The position numbers and the translations under genes were made by a program. From Dysgonomonas sp. UBA5412 (lineage in GTDB: Bacteria > Bacteroidota > Bacteroidia > Bacteroidales > Dysgonomonadaceae), in contig DHNQ01000007.1 of assembly GCA_002409595.1 (NCBI GenBank), positions 1 to 64,000 of the forward strand: a stretch of DNA of 64,000 nucleotides, written 5' to 3'. The notes under the pieces are model-generated. The model searched no databases, was not told the DNA's origin, and saw nothing but the letters and a program-made list of their open reading frames with translations. Within the stretch, counting starts at the first letter, position 1; the number at the start of each line of letters is the position of its first letter. Below are positions 27,424-35,215 of this stretch, in pieces.

Positions 27424-29109
27424 ATGTTAGATAAAATAGTCCATGATATTGTTATAAATAAGAAATCTCACTTCTGGCTTTTTCTCATTGTGTTGGTTCT
27501 GCTTTCGGCAGCTATGGTCTTCATTTATGGGGCAGCATACAATCATCCCGGATACGACTATTATTTCCATCTCAAACGGTTTGAATCTATGATAACCGCT
27601 TTCAGGGAGGGACATTTTATTATTTATATCGACTATTCGGCAGCCCTTAATTATGGTTATTTGAGCAAGGTCTTTTATTCTGATATTATTCTTGTACCTT
27701 TTGCCTTTTTGGGTTTGCTGATCGGTGCTTATGAAGCATACGAGGTTATGCTGTTCACAATGACTATTCTTTGCGGAATCTTTATGTATAGTGTGGTAAA
27801 GGTGATTTATAAAAGCTCATACATTGCCTTTCTATCGTCTATTTTATATACATTCTCGGTCTATCGTCTTTATGATATTTACAATAGAGGAGCCTTAGGG
27901 GAGGTTTTTGCATTTACCTTTATACCTATTGTTTTTCTGGGTCTTTATCATATAATAAAAGGTGATTATAAAAAATGGTATATCATAACCATTGGCTTCA
28001 CATTGCTGATTTTTTCGCATGTCATATCCACTGTCCTTACCTTTATCACTATTATTGCTATCCTGATTTTTTATTATAAGCCATTGATTAAAGAGCCTAA
28101 ACGGATTGGTTATTTAGTTCTTGCCGGAGTTGTCACTCTTATACTCACTGCGGTTTATATTTGCCCTTTGATGGAACAATTGCAATCGAACCATTTCCGA
28201 TACGAAACCAATGATTGGACTCTTCCTGCAAATGCGAAACTTCCGCTCTATCATGTTATGTGGGGTTTGATCTGTGGCTTTATATATCCCGGCACACTAT
28301 CGCTAGTCGGAATCGGTATCCTGCTGACAGCTGTTATCTTCTTACGCCTTTTTGTAAAAGAAAAGGGTTCTCCTATGCTGAGAAGTGTTGATATAGGACT
28401 CGTTATTGGTATATTTTATATAATAGCTTCATCCAGTCTTTTCCCTTGGGGGCGTTTTCCTTTCACCCTTTTGTCTTTCATTCAATATCCCAGCAGGCTT
28501 TATTTGTTTGTAACATTCTTCTTTTCAGTAGCCGGAGGATATTACTTATCCGTAATTTTCAGAAAAGACAAATCTCGTTTTATTATTGCTGTCATCGTTA
28601 TTTTTTGCTCATTAGTTACTTTCTACACGCACAATGGACAATTCGTGCGCAAACATGTAGAAATACATGAAACGAATAAAGAACCCAATCCTTCTAACTT
28701 TTTTTATCTCAATGGTGCAGAATATGTTCCTGATAGAATGGAGTCGGCATACCATATACTGTTCAGAGGAGATTCCGTTATCACTATGCAGGATAACGTT
28801 GAGGTTATCAGCTACGAAAGGGATAAGGAAGTGTTGAAAGTTGCGATTGAAGGGCATTATCCCGATTCTCTCGAATTACCTTTGCTCTACTATAAAGGAT
28901 ATGCAGCCTCTTTGAATGACAAATCGCTTCTGGTAACACAAAGCAATAGGGGATTGGTGCAGATACCGGTTGATGATTCCGGTAATGTAAAAGTTTATTA
29001 TAAAGGTACAATTATTCAAAAAGTAAGTTACTATATTTCCATTGTAGGTATATTTGCATTGTGTATTTATATATTTTTACAAAGGAGAAGAAATTCTAAA
29101 AAGCTATAA
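27424..29109 (+). CDS. GT-C/YfhO-like membrane protein, paralogue 4
   Basis: A 561-residue paralogue with blocks PGYDYYFHLKRFESM, YGYLSKVFYSDI, YTFSVYRLYDIYNRGALGEV, IFSHVISTVLTF, FIQYPSRLYLF and LELPLLYYKGYAASLND. Two family positions differ: RR becomes KR in the first block, and YPWRLYEF becomes YPSRLYLF. It starts 4 bases after copy 3 and is followed 2 bases later by the small membrane protein gene, so the array continues into the next two genes as one operon. Confidence 0.82.
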   Translation: MLDKIVHDIVINKKSHFWLFLIVLVLLSAAMVFIYGAAYNHPGYDYYFHLKRFESMITAFREGHFIIYIDYSAALNYGYLSKVFYSDIILVPFAFLGLLIGAYEAYEVMLFTMTILCGIFMYSVVKVIYKSSYIAFLSSILYTFSVYRLYDIYNRGALGEVFAFTFIPIVFLGLYHIIKGDYKKWYIITIGFTLLIFSHVISTVLTFITIIAILIFYYKPLIKEPKRIGYLVLAGVVTLILTAVYICPLMEQLQSNHFRYETNDWTLPANAKLPLYHVMWGLICGFIYPGTLSLVGIGILLTAVIFLRLFVKEKGSPMLRSVDIGLVIGIFYIIASSSLFPWGRFPFTLLSFIQYPSRLYLFVTFFFSVAGGYYLSVIFRKDKSRFIIAVIVIFCSLVTFYTHNGQFVRKHVEIHETNKEPNPSNFFYLNGAEYVPDRMESAYHILFRGDSVITMQDNVEVISYERDKEVLKVAIEGHYPDSLELPLLYYKGYAASLNDKSLLVTQSNRGLVQIPVDDSGNVKVYYKGTIIQKVSYYISIVGIFALCIYIFLQRRRNSKKL

Positions 29110-29111
29110 TT

Positions 29112-29324
29112 ATGAAACAGTTTTCCAATTACGATTATTTATATGCCGTTTTTATGTTCCTTTTCGGACTGTTTATGATATTCAGTCCCGGATCATTGAT
29201 GCGCAAAGCCAAATATGATAAAGAAAGAATAAAAACAGAATCGTGGCTTAAGAAAACAGGAATTGTACTTTCTGTTATCGCTGTTTTGTTTGGAATATAT
29301 GTCTATTACAAGTTGAATGCTTGA
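29112..29324 (+). CDS. Small two-helix membrane protein
   Basis: A 70-residue protein with two predicted membrane helices (about 10-27, YLYAVFMFLFGLFMIFSPG, and about 48-66, TGIVLSVIAVLFGIYVYYKL) joined by a short charged loop (RKAKYDKERIKTESWLKK). I do not recognise a named family. It is tightly packed in the operon: 2 bases after paralogue 4, with its stop overlapping the start of the next gene, which argues that it is real. Confidence 0.72.
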   Translation: MKQFSNYDYLYAVFMFLFGLFMIFSPGSLMRKAKYDKERIKTESWLKKTGIVLSVIAVLFGIYVYYKLNA

Positions 29325-29760
29325 CGGATTTGTTGAATACGGTTATATAGGACTTTTCCTTGCATCATTTCTGGCTGCAACTATTTTGCCTTTTGGCTCT
29401 GAATTTGTTTTTGCCGGATTGCTCGCCATGGGCATGAATCCTTGGGGCTGTGTTATTGTTGCCTCTGTGGGCAATTGGCTGGGAGGTATGACAAACTATT
29501 TTCTCGGACGATTGGGTAAAATAGAATGGATAGAAAAATATTTGAAAGTAGATAAAAGCAAAATACATAAAATGCAAAATTGGCTTGAGGGAAAAGGTGC
29601 TGTGATGGCATTTTTTAGTTTCATGCCCGTGGTTGGAGATATTATTGCTTTGGCATTAGGATATATGCGAGCAAATGTTTATATTGTAAATGTCTGCATG
29701 TTTACCGGAAAATTCGTTCGCTATGTTCTTATAATGTATGGCGTCAGTTGGATTATATAG
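29317..29760 (+). CDS. YqaA/DedA-type membrane protein (SNARE-associated family)
   Basis: A 147-residue membrane protein of the YqaA branch of the DedA superfamily. It shows the phrases FLAATILPFGSEFVF, GNWLGGMTNYFLGRLGK and FFSFMPVVGDIIALALGYMR. DedA-superfamily proteins act in lipid or polyprenyl-phosphate movement across the membrane; for YqaA itself the substrate is unknown. Its ATG overlaps the stop of the small membrane protein. Its place after four GT-C-like proteins would suit a shared polyprenyl-carrier pathway, but that is inference. Confidence 0.87.
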   Translation: MLDGFVEYGYIGLFLASFLAATILPFGSEFVFAGLLAMGMNPWGCVIVASVGNWLGGMTNYFLGRLGKIEWIEKYLKVDKSKIHKMQNWLEGKGAVMAFFSFMPVVGDIIALALGYMRANVYIVNVCMFTGKFVRYVLIMYGVSWII

Positions 29761-29865
29761 CACGCGCTAATATAAGAGGAAGAATAGCATAGAAGTTGTA
29801 TTTACAGAGTAAGTGTACATTTATACTTGTTTTTATATTAGATTTTTAGAAAAGAAAAAATATTA

Positions 29866-30645
29866 ATGTCTACAATCCTATTTCACGAAATTGTTTTTGG
29901 CCCTATTCATAGCAGACGATTGGGTGCTTCTTTGGGAATGAATCTTCTCCCTTATGATGGTAAGCTGTGTTCTTTCGATTGCATCTACTGCGAATGTGGG
30001 TATAATAAAGATTTCAAAACCAAAACAAAGCTGCCGGACAGAGAGAATGTAAAGGCTGCGCTAGAAGACAAGCTTATACGATTGCAGAAGGAAAATGCTA
30101 AGATAGATGTAATCACTTTTGCCGGAAATGGAGAGCCTACATTGCATCCACAATTTGCGGAGATAATAGATGATACTATCGAACTTAGAAACAGATTTTT
30201 TCCAGAAGCTAAAATCAGTGTTCTGTCTAATGCTATGCATGCCAATAAACAATCTGTATTCGAAGCCTTGCAAAAGGTAGATAATAATATTCTGAAATTA
30301 GATTCTGCCATATTAAGTACTGTACAATTATTGGATCGACCTAATTCGCCGTCATATACGGTAGAGAAGCAAGTAGATTTATTCAAGAAATTTGAAGGTG
30401 ACTTTATTTTGCAGACAATGTTTGTCCGAGGAAGCCATAATGGCAAAATTGTAGACAATACGACACAGGAAGAGGTGGACGCTTGGCTAAAAGTAGTTGA
30501 AGAAACTCAGCCTAAAGAAGTCATGATTTATACTATTGATCGTGAAACTCCTGAAAAGAATCTTGAAAAAGTTTCTTTAGACAAATTGAAAGAGATAGCT
30601 AAGCGTGTTGAAGACTTGGGTATTAAGGTAAATGTGGCAGGATAA
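29866..30645 (+). CDS. Radical SAM protein (COG0731-like)
   Basis: A 259-residue radical SAM enzyme. The N-terminus FGPIHSRRLGASLGMNLLP is followed by the cluster motif CSFDCIYCECGYN (CxxxCxxC). The next block, ITFAGNGEPTLHPQF, is the SAM-binding GGE-like motif. The arrangement matches the short COG0731 group related to the wybutosine enzyme TYW1, although bacteria do not make wybutosine, so the substrate is unknown. There are no auxiliary-cluster cysteines at the C-terminus. Confidence 0.88.
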   Translation: MSTILFHEIVFGPIHSRRLGASLGMNLLPYDGKLCSFDCIYCECGYNKDFKTKTKLPDRENVKAALEDKLIRLQKENAKIDVITFAGNGEPTLHPQFAEIIDDTIELRNRFFPEAKISVLSNAMHANKQSVFEALQKVDNNILKLDSAILSTVQLLDRPNSPSYTVEKQVDLFKKFEGDFILQTMFVRGSHNGKIVDNTTQEEVDAWLKVVEETQPKEVMIYTIDRETPEKNLEKVSLDKLKEIAKRVEDLGIKVNVAG

Positions 30646-30684
30646 ATCTGCATATTAAATGTTAAAATAATTAAAGTAAGAATA

Positions 30685-31236
30685 ATGGTTACAATAGTAT
30701 TTAGCCATCCGTGGCATGGAAGCTTTAACAAAGCTATTTTAGATGCAATTGCTGCAAAGTTTGATAACGATAATAAGGCTTATCAGATAATAGACCTTCC
30801 CAAGGATAAATTTGATCCTTCATTCTCGGAAGCAGAACTTGCAGTCTTCAATCAAGGTAAAGCGCTTGATCCGCTGGTTATTAAATATCAGGAAATGATA
30901 AGTAATTCGGACGAGATGATCTTTATATATCCTATCTGGTGGGGTACGATGCCTGCCATTCTGAAGGGATTCTTTGATAAAGTATTACTCAAGGATTATG
31001 CATATAATTATAATAATGGATGGACTCCCCTTCTGAATATAAAGAAATCGACTGTAATCACTACTTCCGAGAGTCCTGCGGCTAACTTTAAACCGTTTGT
31101 TCAAGATTATTTTATTCCACAGATGCTTTATTCTGTCGGCATTAATAATGCATCATGGCTGGCTTGTGAACATGTTTCCGCCGGTACAGACGAAATGCGT
31201 AAAGACTTTCTTAAAAAAGTAGAAGAAGCTGTATAA
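30685..31236 (+). CDS. NAD(P)H-dependent oxidoreductase, flavodoxin-like fold
   Basis: A 183-residue protein of the flavodoxin-2/NQO family, which reduces quinones with NAD(P)H and FMN or FAD. It starts VTIVFSHPWHGSFNKAILDAI (flavin phosphate-binding region) and has the family block MIFIYPIWWGTMPAILKGFFDKVL. It resembles KefF/MdaB-type enzymes, but no Kef transporter is adjacent. A strong terminator follows 23 bases after the stop. Confidence 0.9.
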   Translation: MVTIVFSHPWHGSFNKAILDAIAAKFDNDNKAYQIIDLPKDKFDPSFSEAELAVFNQGKALDPLVIKYQEMISNSDEMIFIYPIWWGTMPAILKGFFDKVLLKDYAYNYNNGWTPLLNIKKSTVITTSESPAANFKPFVQDYFIPQMLYSVGINNASWLACEHVSAGTDEMRKDFLKKVEEAV

Positions 31237-31259
31237 ATTTTGAGATGCTATATAGATTC

Positions 31260-31290
31260 AAAAGAGGAGCTAATTTAGCTCCTCTTTTTA
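31260..31290 (+). terminator. Terminator after the flavoprotein gene
   Basis: A 14-bp perfect inverted repeat (arm AAAAGAGGAGCTAA) followed by a T-run. Confidence 0.85.
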
Positions 31291-31483
31291 TTTATGACTA
31301 TTTGATCGTAAAAAATATTAAATCCGAAAATTTTCTCTCTGCAAGATATATTAATGCAATGCTTTTCTGTTTTAATGATACATTTTAGAAGTATTTAAAC
31401 GAAGAAAATATTCGTTAGTAATACTTACACATCCGATCAATTTATTTAACGCTGATTAACTATCCTTAAATCGACTTCTGATA

Positions 31484-31491
31484 TACATTTG
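31484..31491 (+). promoter_or_regulatory. -7 box (TACATTTG) for the Lys/Ala-rich protein gene
   Basis: Exact TAnnTTTG match 49 bases upstream of the chosen ATG at 31541. This leaves a leader of roughly 40 bases. Confidence 0.45.
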
Positions 31492-31540
31492 TTCTGTATT
31501 TAAACAAGTAATGTTTAACATTTTTAATACGCAGAAAATT

Positions 31541-31813
31541 ATGAAAAAGATTATTCTTTCAGGTATTGTAGCTATTGCTCTTATAGCATCTACAAGTGTA
31601 ATGGCTCAAGACGTAACTCCTAAAAAAGAAGCTGCTAAAGCAAAACAAGAAGTGACTAAAGTGAAACAAAACGTGAAGACTGAAGCTAAAGAAGGCGAAG
31701 CTAAAGTAAAAGATGCAACAAAGGCTGTGAAAAAAGAAGCTAAATCGGCAAAAGAAGCTGTTAAGGCTGAAACTAAATCTGTAAAAAATAAAGTAGAAAA
31801 AGAATTGAAATAA
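31541..31813 (+). CDS. Secreted Lys/Ala/Glu-rich helical protein
   Basis: A 90-residue protein. The start at 31541 gives a clean signal peptide (MKKIILSGIVAIALIASTSVMA, cleavage after MA before QDVTPKK); the in-frame ATG at 31511 adds ten residues before it. The mature part is almost only Lys, Ala, Glu, Val and Thr in an irregular repeat of the type AKxEVxKxKxxVKxEAKE, predicted to form one long amphipathic, strongly basic helix. This resembles LEA-like or apolipoprotein-like repeats, or the basic tails of histone H1-like proteins, but export argues for a periplasmic role. The function is unknown. Confidence 0.8.
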   Translation: MKKIILSGIVAIALIASTSVMAQDVTPKKEAAKAKQEVTKVKQNVKTEAKEGEAKVKDATKAVKKEAKSAKEAVKAETKSVKNKVEKELK

Positions 31814-31840
31814 TAGGAGAGAATAATTAATTACTCAATA

Positions 31841-31880
31841 AATAAAGCAATCATGGACTAATGGGCATGATTGCTTTATT
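31841..31880 (+). terminator. Terminator after the Lys/Ala-rich gene
   Basis: A perfect 15-bp stem (arm AATAAAGCAATCATG) with a 10-base loop. The arm ends in an AT-rich tail, and the structure sits between convergent genes, so it may serve both. Confidence 0.75.
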
Positions 31881-31906
31881 ATTTAATATAGAATAAGTAT
31901 TCGGAG

Positions 31907-32269
31907 CTATTTTCCTTTTTGTCGACTTCTTCTATAATCATCATAATTAGACAGCATCCAGAAAACACTGCAAACACAACAGATGAGAATGACTGGAAGA
32001 AAGAATGTCAGCGAATTTAACGCACTTTCTCCTCCTTTAGTGTATAATGCCAATCCTACCAGAGCAATAAGTGCATACATAATGCCAAAAATACTTAGCA
32101 TGTTTTTGACGATAGGGCGTGAACTCGGACTCTTTTTAGGAATCAGATTTTTTTCTGTTTCTATTTGCTGCATGATTCTGAACTTAAGCTTTTCATCGGC
32201 TTTTATTTTTGTCCCCGAAAAAAGTTCTTTTAGCTTTTCATCCTGCAGATTAATATTTTTTTTATCCAT
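31907..32269 (-). CDS. Putative membrane anti-sigma factor or sigma-operon protein
   Basis: A 120-residue protein with a charged cytoplasmic N-terminus of about 45 residues (DEKLKELFSGTKIKADEKLKFRIM context) and two membrane helices (IFGIMYALIALVGLALYT; LTFFLPVILICCVCSVFWML). It ends in a basic tail. It lies 11 bases downstream of an ECF sigma factor gene on the same strand, the usual place of a cognate anti-sigma factor, and its short N-terminal helical part could bind sigma. No zinc-binding HxxxCxxC motif is present, so the anti-sigma role is inference from position and topology. Confidence 0.72.
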   Translation of the reverse strand: MDKKNINLQDEKLKELFSGTKIKADEKLKFRIMQQIETEKNLIPKKSPSSRPIVKNMLSIFGIMYALIALVGLALYTKGGESALNSLTFFLPVILICCVCSVFWMLSNYDDYRRSRQKGK

Positions 32270-32280
32270 GTTTCAGCTTG

Positions 32281-32847
32281 TTATAAATTTATTGATCCTT
32301 CTCTTTTCATAAGTAAATCTATTGCTTCGGCAAACCGTTTTCGAGCCCTGAATAGTTTTACTTTTATATTTGTGTCGGTAAGCCCCGTTATAGCTGCAAT
32401 CTCTTTTACCGAATTGTCGTCCAGATAATACAATGAAAGCAGAACCCGCTCGTCTTTCGGAATCTTTCCCAGAGCTTTATTTACCATCTCTTTGCGCTCT
32501 TTTTCTTCCAATATATTCATTGTGTCAAATTCTGAAAACGAACTGTCTGTGTCAATTCCCTTATAGTCTACAAATGTAGTATTATATGTAGTCCCTCGCG
32601 TCTCGGTTATCGCAGTATTGTATACAATTCGGTAAAACCATGTAGAAAATTTACTGTCTGATCTGAAAGTGTGTAAATTATGAAAAGCCTTAACAAAAGC
32701 ATTCTGTACTATATCTTCCGCATCCTGCTTATTTTCGCAGACACGAAAAGCTATAGTCATAGCCATGTCTTGATAAGTATCAACAAAATATCCGAAGGAA
32801 GAAGTATCTCCCTTCAGTATTTTCTGTATTTGTAGCCTTTCATCCAT
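32281..32847 (-). CDS. ECF-type RNA polymerase sigma factor
   Basis: A 188-residue sigma-70 family protein of the extracytoplasmic function class. Region 2 is visible in YQDMAMTIAFRVCENKQDAEDIVQNAFVKAF context (about 25-60) with the core-binding and -10 recognition helix FSTWFYRIVYN. Region 4 is RVLLSLYYLDDNSVKEIAA followed by the helix-turn-helix TGLTDTNIKVKLFRARKRF. There is no region 3, as expected. It sits between a membrane protein gene (its start abuts that gene's stop) and the putative anti-sigma gene, forming a three-gene unit. Confidence 0.93.
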   Translation of the reverse strand: MDERLQIQKILKGDTSSFGYFVDTYQDMAMTIAFRVCENKQDAEDIVQNAFVKAFHNLHTFRSDSKFSTWFYRIVYNTAITETRGTTYNTTFVDYKGIDTDSSFSEFDTMNILEEKERKEMVNKALGKIPKDERVLLSLYYLDDNSVKEIAAITGLTDTNIKVKLFRARKRFAEAIDLLMKREGSINL

Positions 32848-33240
32848 TTATTCAACGTCTTCGCCAAAGTTTTTCTTATCTTTTACTAATAAATAAAATG
32901 CTATATACGCCACACCTAAGAATAGGAGAGTTGCAGGAGCAACAACCCAAAATGCTTCATCCTCGGACAATTTCATCTGATAGGAAATAATCAGCGATAT
33001 GATCAGTCCCAAAGCTATTCCGATGCAAAGTACACCATTGCGTAGCGATCTGTATTTATTAGTAGTTGGTTTGCTTTGTTGTTCGGGAGGAATGATCCCT
33101 TGCTTTATCAGCTCCATACGCTCTTTGTGCTTGGAGTTTACTGTTCTTATTACTATATACATACCCAGAGATATTGGTAATGCAACTGCAGATAGTATAG
33201 CTATGATACCTGTTATCTGATCTAAAACATTTTCTACCAT
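32848..33240 (-). CDS. Small membrane protein (DUF6249-like)
   Basis: A 130-residue protein with an N-terminal membrane helix (about 10-30), the cytoplasmic linker TVNSKHKERMELIKQGIIPPEQ, and two further helices (GVLCIGIALGLIISLIISYQ; APATLLFLGVAYIAFYLLV). The layout, with a KxxERMxLIKQGI motif after helix 1, is seen in the Bacteroidota DUF6249 group, which is commonly found next to ECF sigma genes. No biochemical role is known. Its stop codon directly abuts the sigma factor start, so the two are translationally linked. Confidence 0.8.
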   Translation of the reverse strand: MVENVLDQITGIIAILSAVALPISLGMYIVIRTVNSKHKERMELIKQGIIPPEQQSKPTTNKYRSLRNGVLCIGIALGLIISLIISYQMKLSEDEAFWVVAPATLLFLGVAYIAFYLLVKDKKNFGEDVE

Positions 33241-33371
33241 AATAATTATTTTTTATTGTTTCTTACTTGTTTTCGAATATATGACTGTATCTGGATATGT
33301 TTGGTTACAACTTTTTGGAATAAAATTCTAAAAAGTAAATGTAATTATTATTTCAATGGGGTCTTGATATG

Positions 33372-33407
33372 CACAAAAAAAGAGATATGCCTATAGACAT
33401 ATCTCTT
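33372..33407 (-). terminator. Terminator of the TPR regulator gene
   Basis: A 10-bp stem (AAGAGATATG and complement) with an 8-base loop. On the minus strand it is followed by a run of seven T, 20 bases past the stop of the TPR protein. Confidence 0.75.
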
Positions 33408-33426
33408 CACATTGTTTTTAATTATA

Positions 33427-35139
33427 TCACTGATCTTCTGCAAATAGTGTATTCGTTATATCTTCTTCCGGCATCCCCGTTTTTAGAAGCTTGTTTTTCA
33501 AATCCATTTTACGAAGTAGCATATTGTTTCTGTGAGGATGTACTCCTAGAAATAAGGACACTTCATTTCTTTTGTATCCATTATAATATAGCATAAACAG
33601 TAGTAACTCCTTGTCCTCCAATACTGCAATTACCTTTTCACCAAAAGGTTTATCTCGTAAATAATCTTTAGCAAGAGATACCAAATGTTCATTCGTTTTT
33701 TGTTTGAAGGTTTCTATCAAATTTTTTATTTGTATATACAGTTCTGGTTCTTTGGTCGTTCCATACTGTTTTGCTAAAGTTTTTACCTGTTTATCTATTT
33801 TAGCCCATTCGGTAATAATATTGCTATATATATTTTGCGTAAAAGACAGAGTTTGCGATTGTTGCGCCATAATTTTATTATGCGACTCAATTTCAATCTT
33901 TTGTAATTTTAATTTCGTTCCTAATAATTTATTTCTGGCAATTGCACTTTGACGCATATTTCGCTGTTTAGTATAAGCCATTATAAGAGTAAGAATTCCT
34001 ATGATGGTACAGCTTATTATTAGCATACGGTCAAATATTTTTTCGACTCGTTCTTCCTTATTCTTTAGTATATCCTTGTATTCTTGCTCTGCATCTGTTA
34101 ATGCTCGCGAACTATTAGATTCACTGATTTCAACACTTTTCCTTCTATATAAGTCGGCATAGCGAAACGCTTCATCATAATCTCCTTTCATTTTGTAGAA
34201 ATCGGACAGAACTCTGTATGCATCTCGAATCGTATATGGATAAGTCATTAATGGTATGCTCTCCTTAAGTTTTATATTATATAAAACAGCCGAATCCATT
34301 TGTTGTATATCATTATACAACCTAGCTATTATGAGGTACACTCTTGTTTTTTCTTCCGGGTTCTTGGTCTCAGCTAATGCTTTTTTCAAATAATATGAAG
34401 CGGTGACATAATCTTTTTGTTTATAGAGTCCTAAGCCTTTTAGATGTTCAAATGTTGTGATATACCTTTGGTTGTCTAAAACTTTTGCTTTCTGGTAGCC
34501 TTCGTCAAAACATTCTACTTCTTTCTTTATGTCTATAGAAGCATAGGAAAGTCCTTTCATTCTAATAGCCTCTAAGGTAAGCTCTTGACCTTTCATACTT
34601 CCGTCTATCTTATAGTACTCTATTGCTCGGTTGTAATATGCAATGGCACTATCGTACTGCATTTTATCATAATAAATAGTGCCGATACTATGTAAACTTT
34701 TAGCAACTAATAGATTGTCGTTAACTTTTTTTGCATCATATAAGGCTAATTGCGAATATTTTAATTCTTGATATGCTTCCTGTTTTTGATAATAAATAAC
34801 AGAAATACAATAATTGGCTAATGCTGAAAATGCATAATTATTTCTATTTTCAAAATATTTTTGAGCTGCAAAAATAAGGGTATCATTACTTACATCTTTT
34901 TTCAATGTATATTTAGCCTGAAATTGGATAACTACATATTTCATGTAGTCCTCGGTATCCATTTTCTCCGGTAGACTTATAGAATCTAGTAATCTTAATG
35001 CATCCTCAGGATTACTTTCCACTATTTCCTGAGCCTCTTCCAAAAATCTGTTGTCAAGGTTTTCCGTTGTGCAAGAGAGGAGCGAAAATATCAATAGGAA
35101 GCAAAAAATACTAATTTTGTAAGAATTTATAAATTTCAT
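33427..35139 (-). CDS. Membrane-anchored TPR protein with cytoplasmic C-terminal domain
   Basis: A 570-residue protein with a signal or lipobox-like N-terminus (FCFLLIFSLLSCTTENLDNR, Cys about residue 23). Several tetratricopeptide-like repeats follow across about 35-350 (SLHSIGTIYYDKMQYDSAIAYY is one unit). Next come a membrane helix at about 368-386 (MLIISCTIIGILTLIMAY), a coiled coil, and a C-terminal region that looks like a winged or helix-turn-helix element (YNGYKRNEVSLFLGVHPHRN). This fits the Bacteroidota group of periplasmic-TPR, membrane-spanning regulators. Both a lipobox and an internal helix are odd together; cleavage as a lipoprotein would still leave it spanning the membrane once. 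It follows the DUF3244 gene by 76 bases. Confidence 0.8.
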   Translation of the reverse strand: MKFINSYKISIFCFLLIFSLLSCTTENLDNRFLEEAQEIVESNPEDALRLLDSISLPEKMDTEDYMKYVVIQFQAKYTLKKDVSNDTLIFAAQKYFENRNNYAFSALANYCISVIYYQKQEAYQELKYSQLALYDAKKVNDNLLVAKSLHSIGTIYYDKMQYDSAIAYYNRAIEYYKIDGSMKGQELTLEAIRMKGLSYASIDIKKEVECFDEGYQKAKVLDNQRYITTFEHLKGLGLYKQKDYVTASYYLKKALAETKNPEEKTRVYLIIARLYNDIQQMDSAVLYNIKLKESIPLMTYPYTIRDAYRVLSDFYKMKGDYDEAFRYADLYRRKSVEISESNSSRALTDAEQEYKDILKNKEERVEKIFDRMLIISCTIIGILTLIMAYTKQRNMRQSAIARNKLLGTKLKLQKIEIESHNKIMAQQSQTLSFTQNIYSNIITEWAKIDKQVKTLAKQYGTTKEPELYIQIKNLIETFKQKTNEHLVSLAKDYLRDKPFGEKVIAVLEDKELLLFMLYYNGYKRNEVSLFLGVHPHRNNMLLRKMDLKNKLLKTGMPEEDITNTLFAEDQ

Positions 35140-35161
35140 TAAGGTTTCTTTTTATAAGAAC

Positions 35162-35188
35162 AGGATTGGATATAGAATATCCAATCCT
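35162..35188 (-). terminator. Hairpin between the DUF3244 and TPR genes, possible attenuator
   Basis: A perfect 11-bp stem (AGGATTGGATA and complement) around 5 bases, in the 76-base gap. There is no T-run after it on the minus strand, so it may be a partial terminator or mRNA-stabilising element instead of a full stop. Confidence 0.5.
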
Positions 35189-35215
35189 ACATTCTATGTT
35201 TATTATGAAAGTGTT

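Larger units (their letters stand above)
31237..31540. other. Intergenic region with terminator and promoter
   Basis: The 304 bases between the flavoprotein gene and the Lys/Ala-rich gene hold a terminator at the left end and a TAnnTTTG box near 31484. I see no coding potential in the rest. Confidence 0.6.

Noticed and set aside
22338..29109. Possibility that the four membrane-protein genes are an assembly duplication
   Set aside because: The copies differ throughout in DNA and protein sequence, so a collapsed or repeated contig cannot explain them.
29985..30458. 157-codon ORF on the minus strand inside the radical SAM gene
   Set aside because: It is the complement of a clearly conserved gene, is low-complexity (Ser/Leu/Phe-rich) and has no start context.
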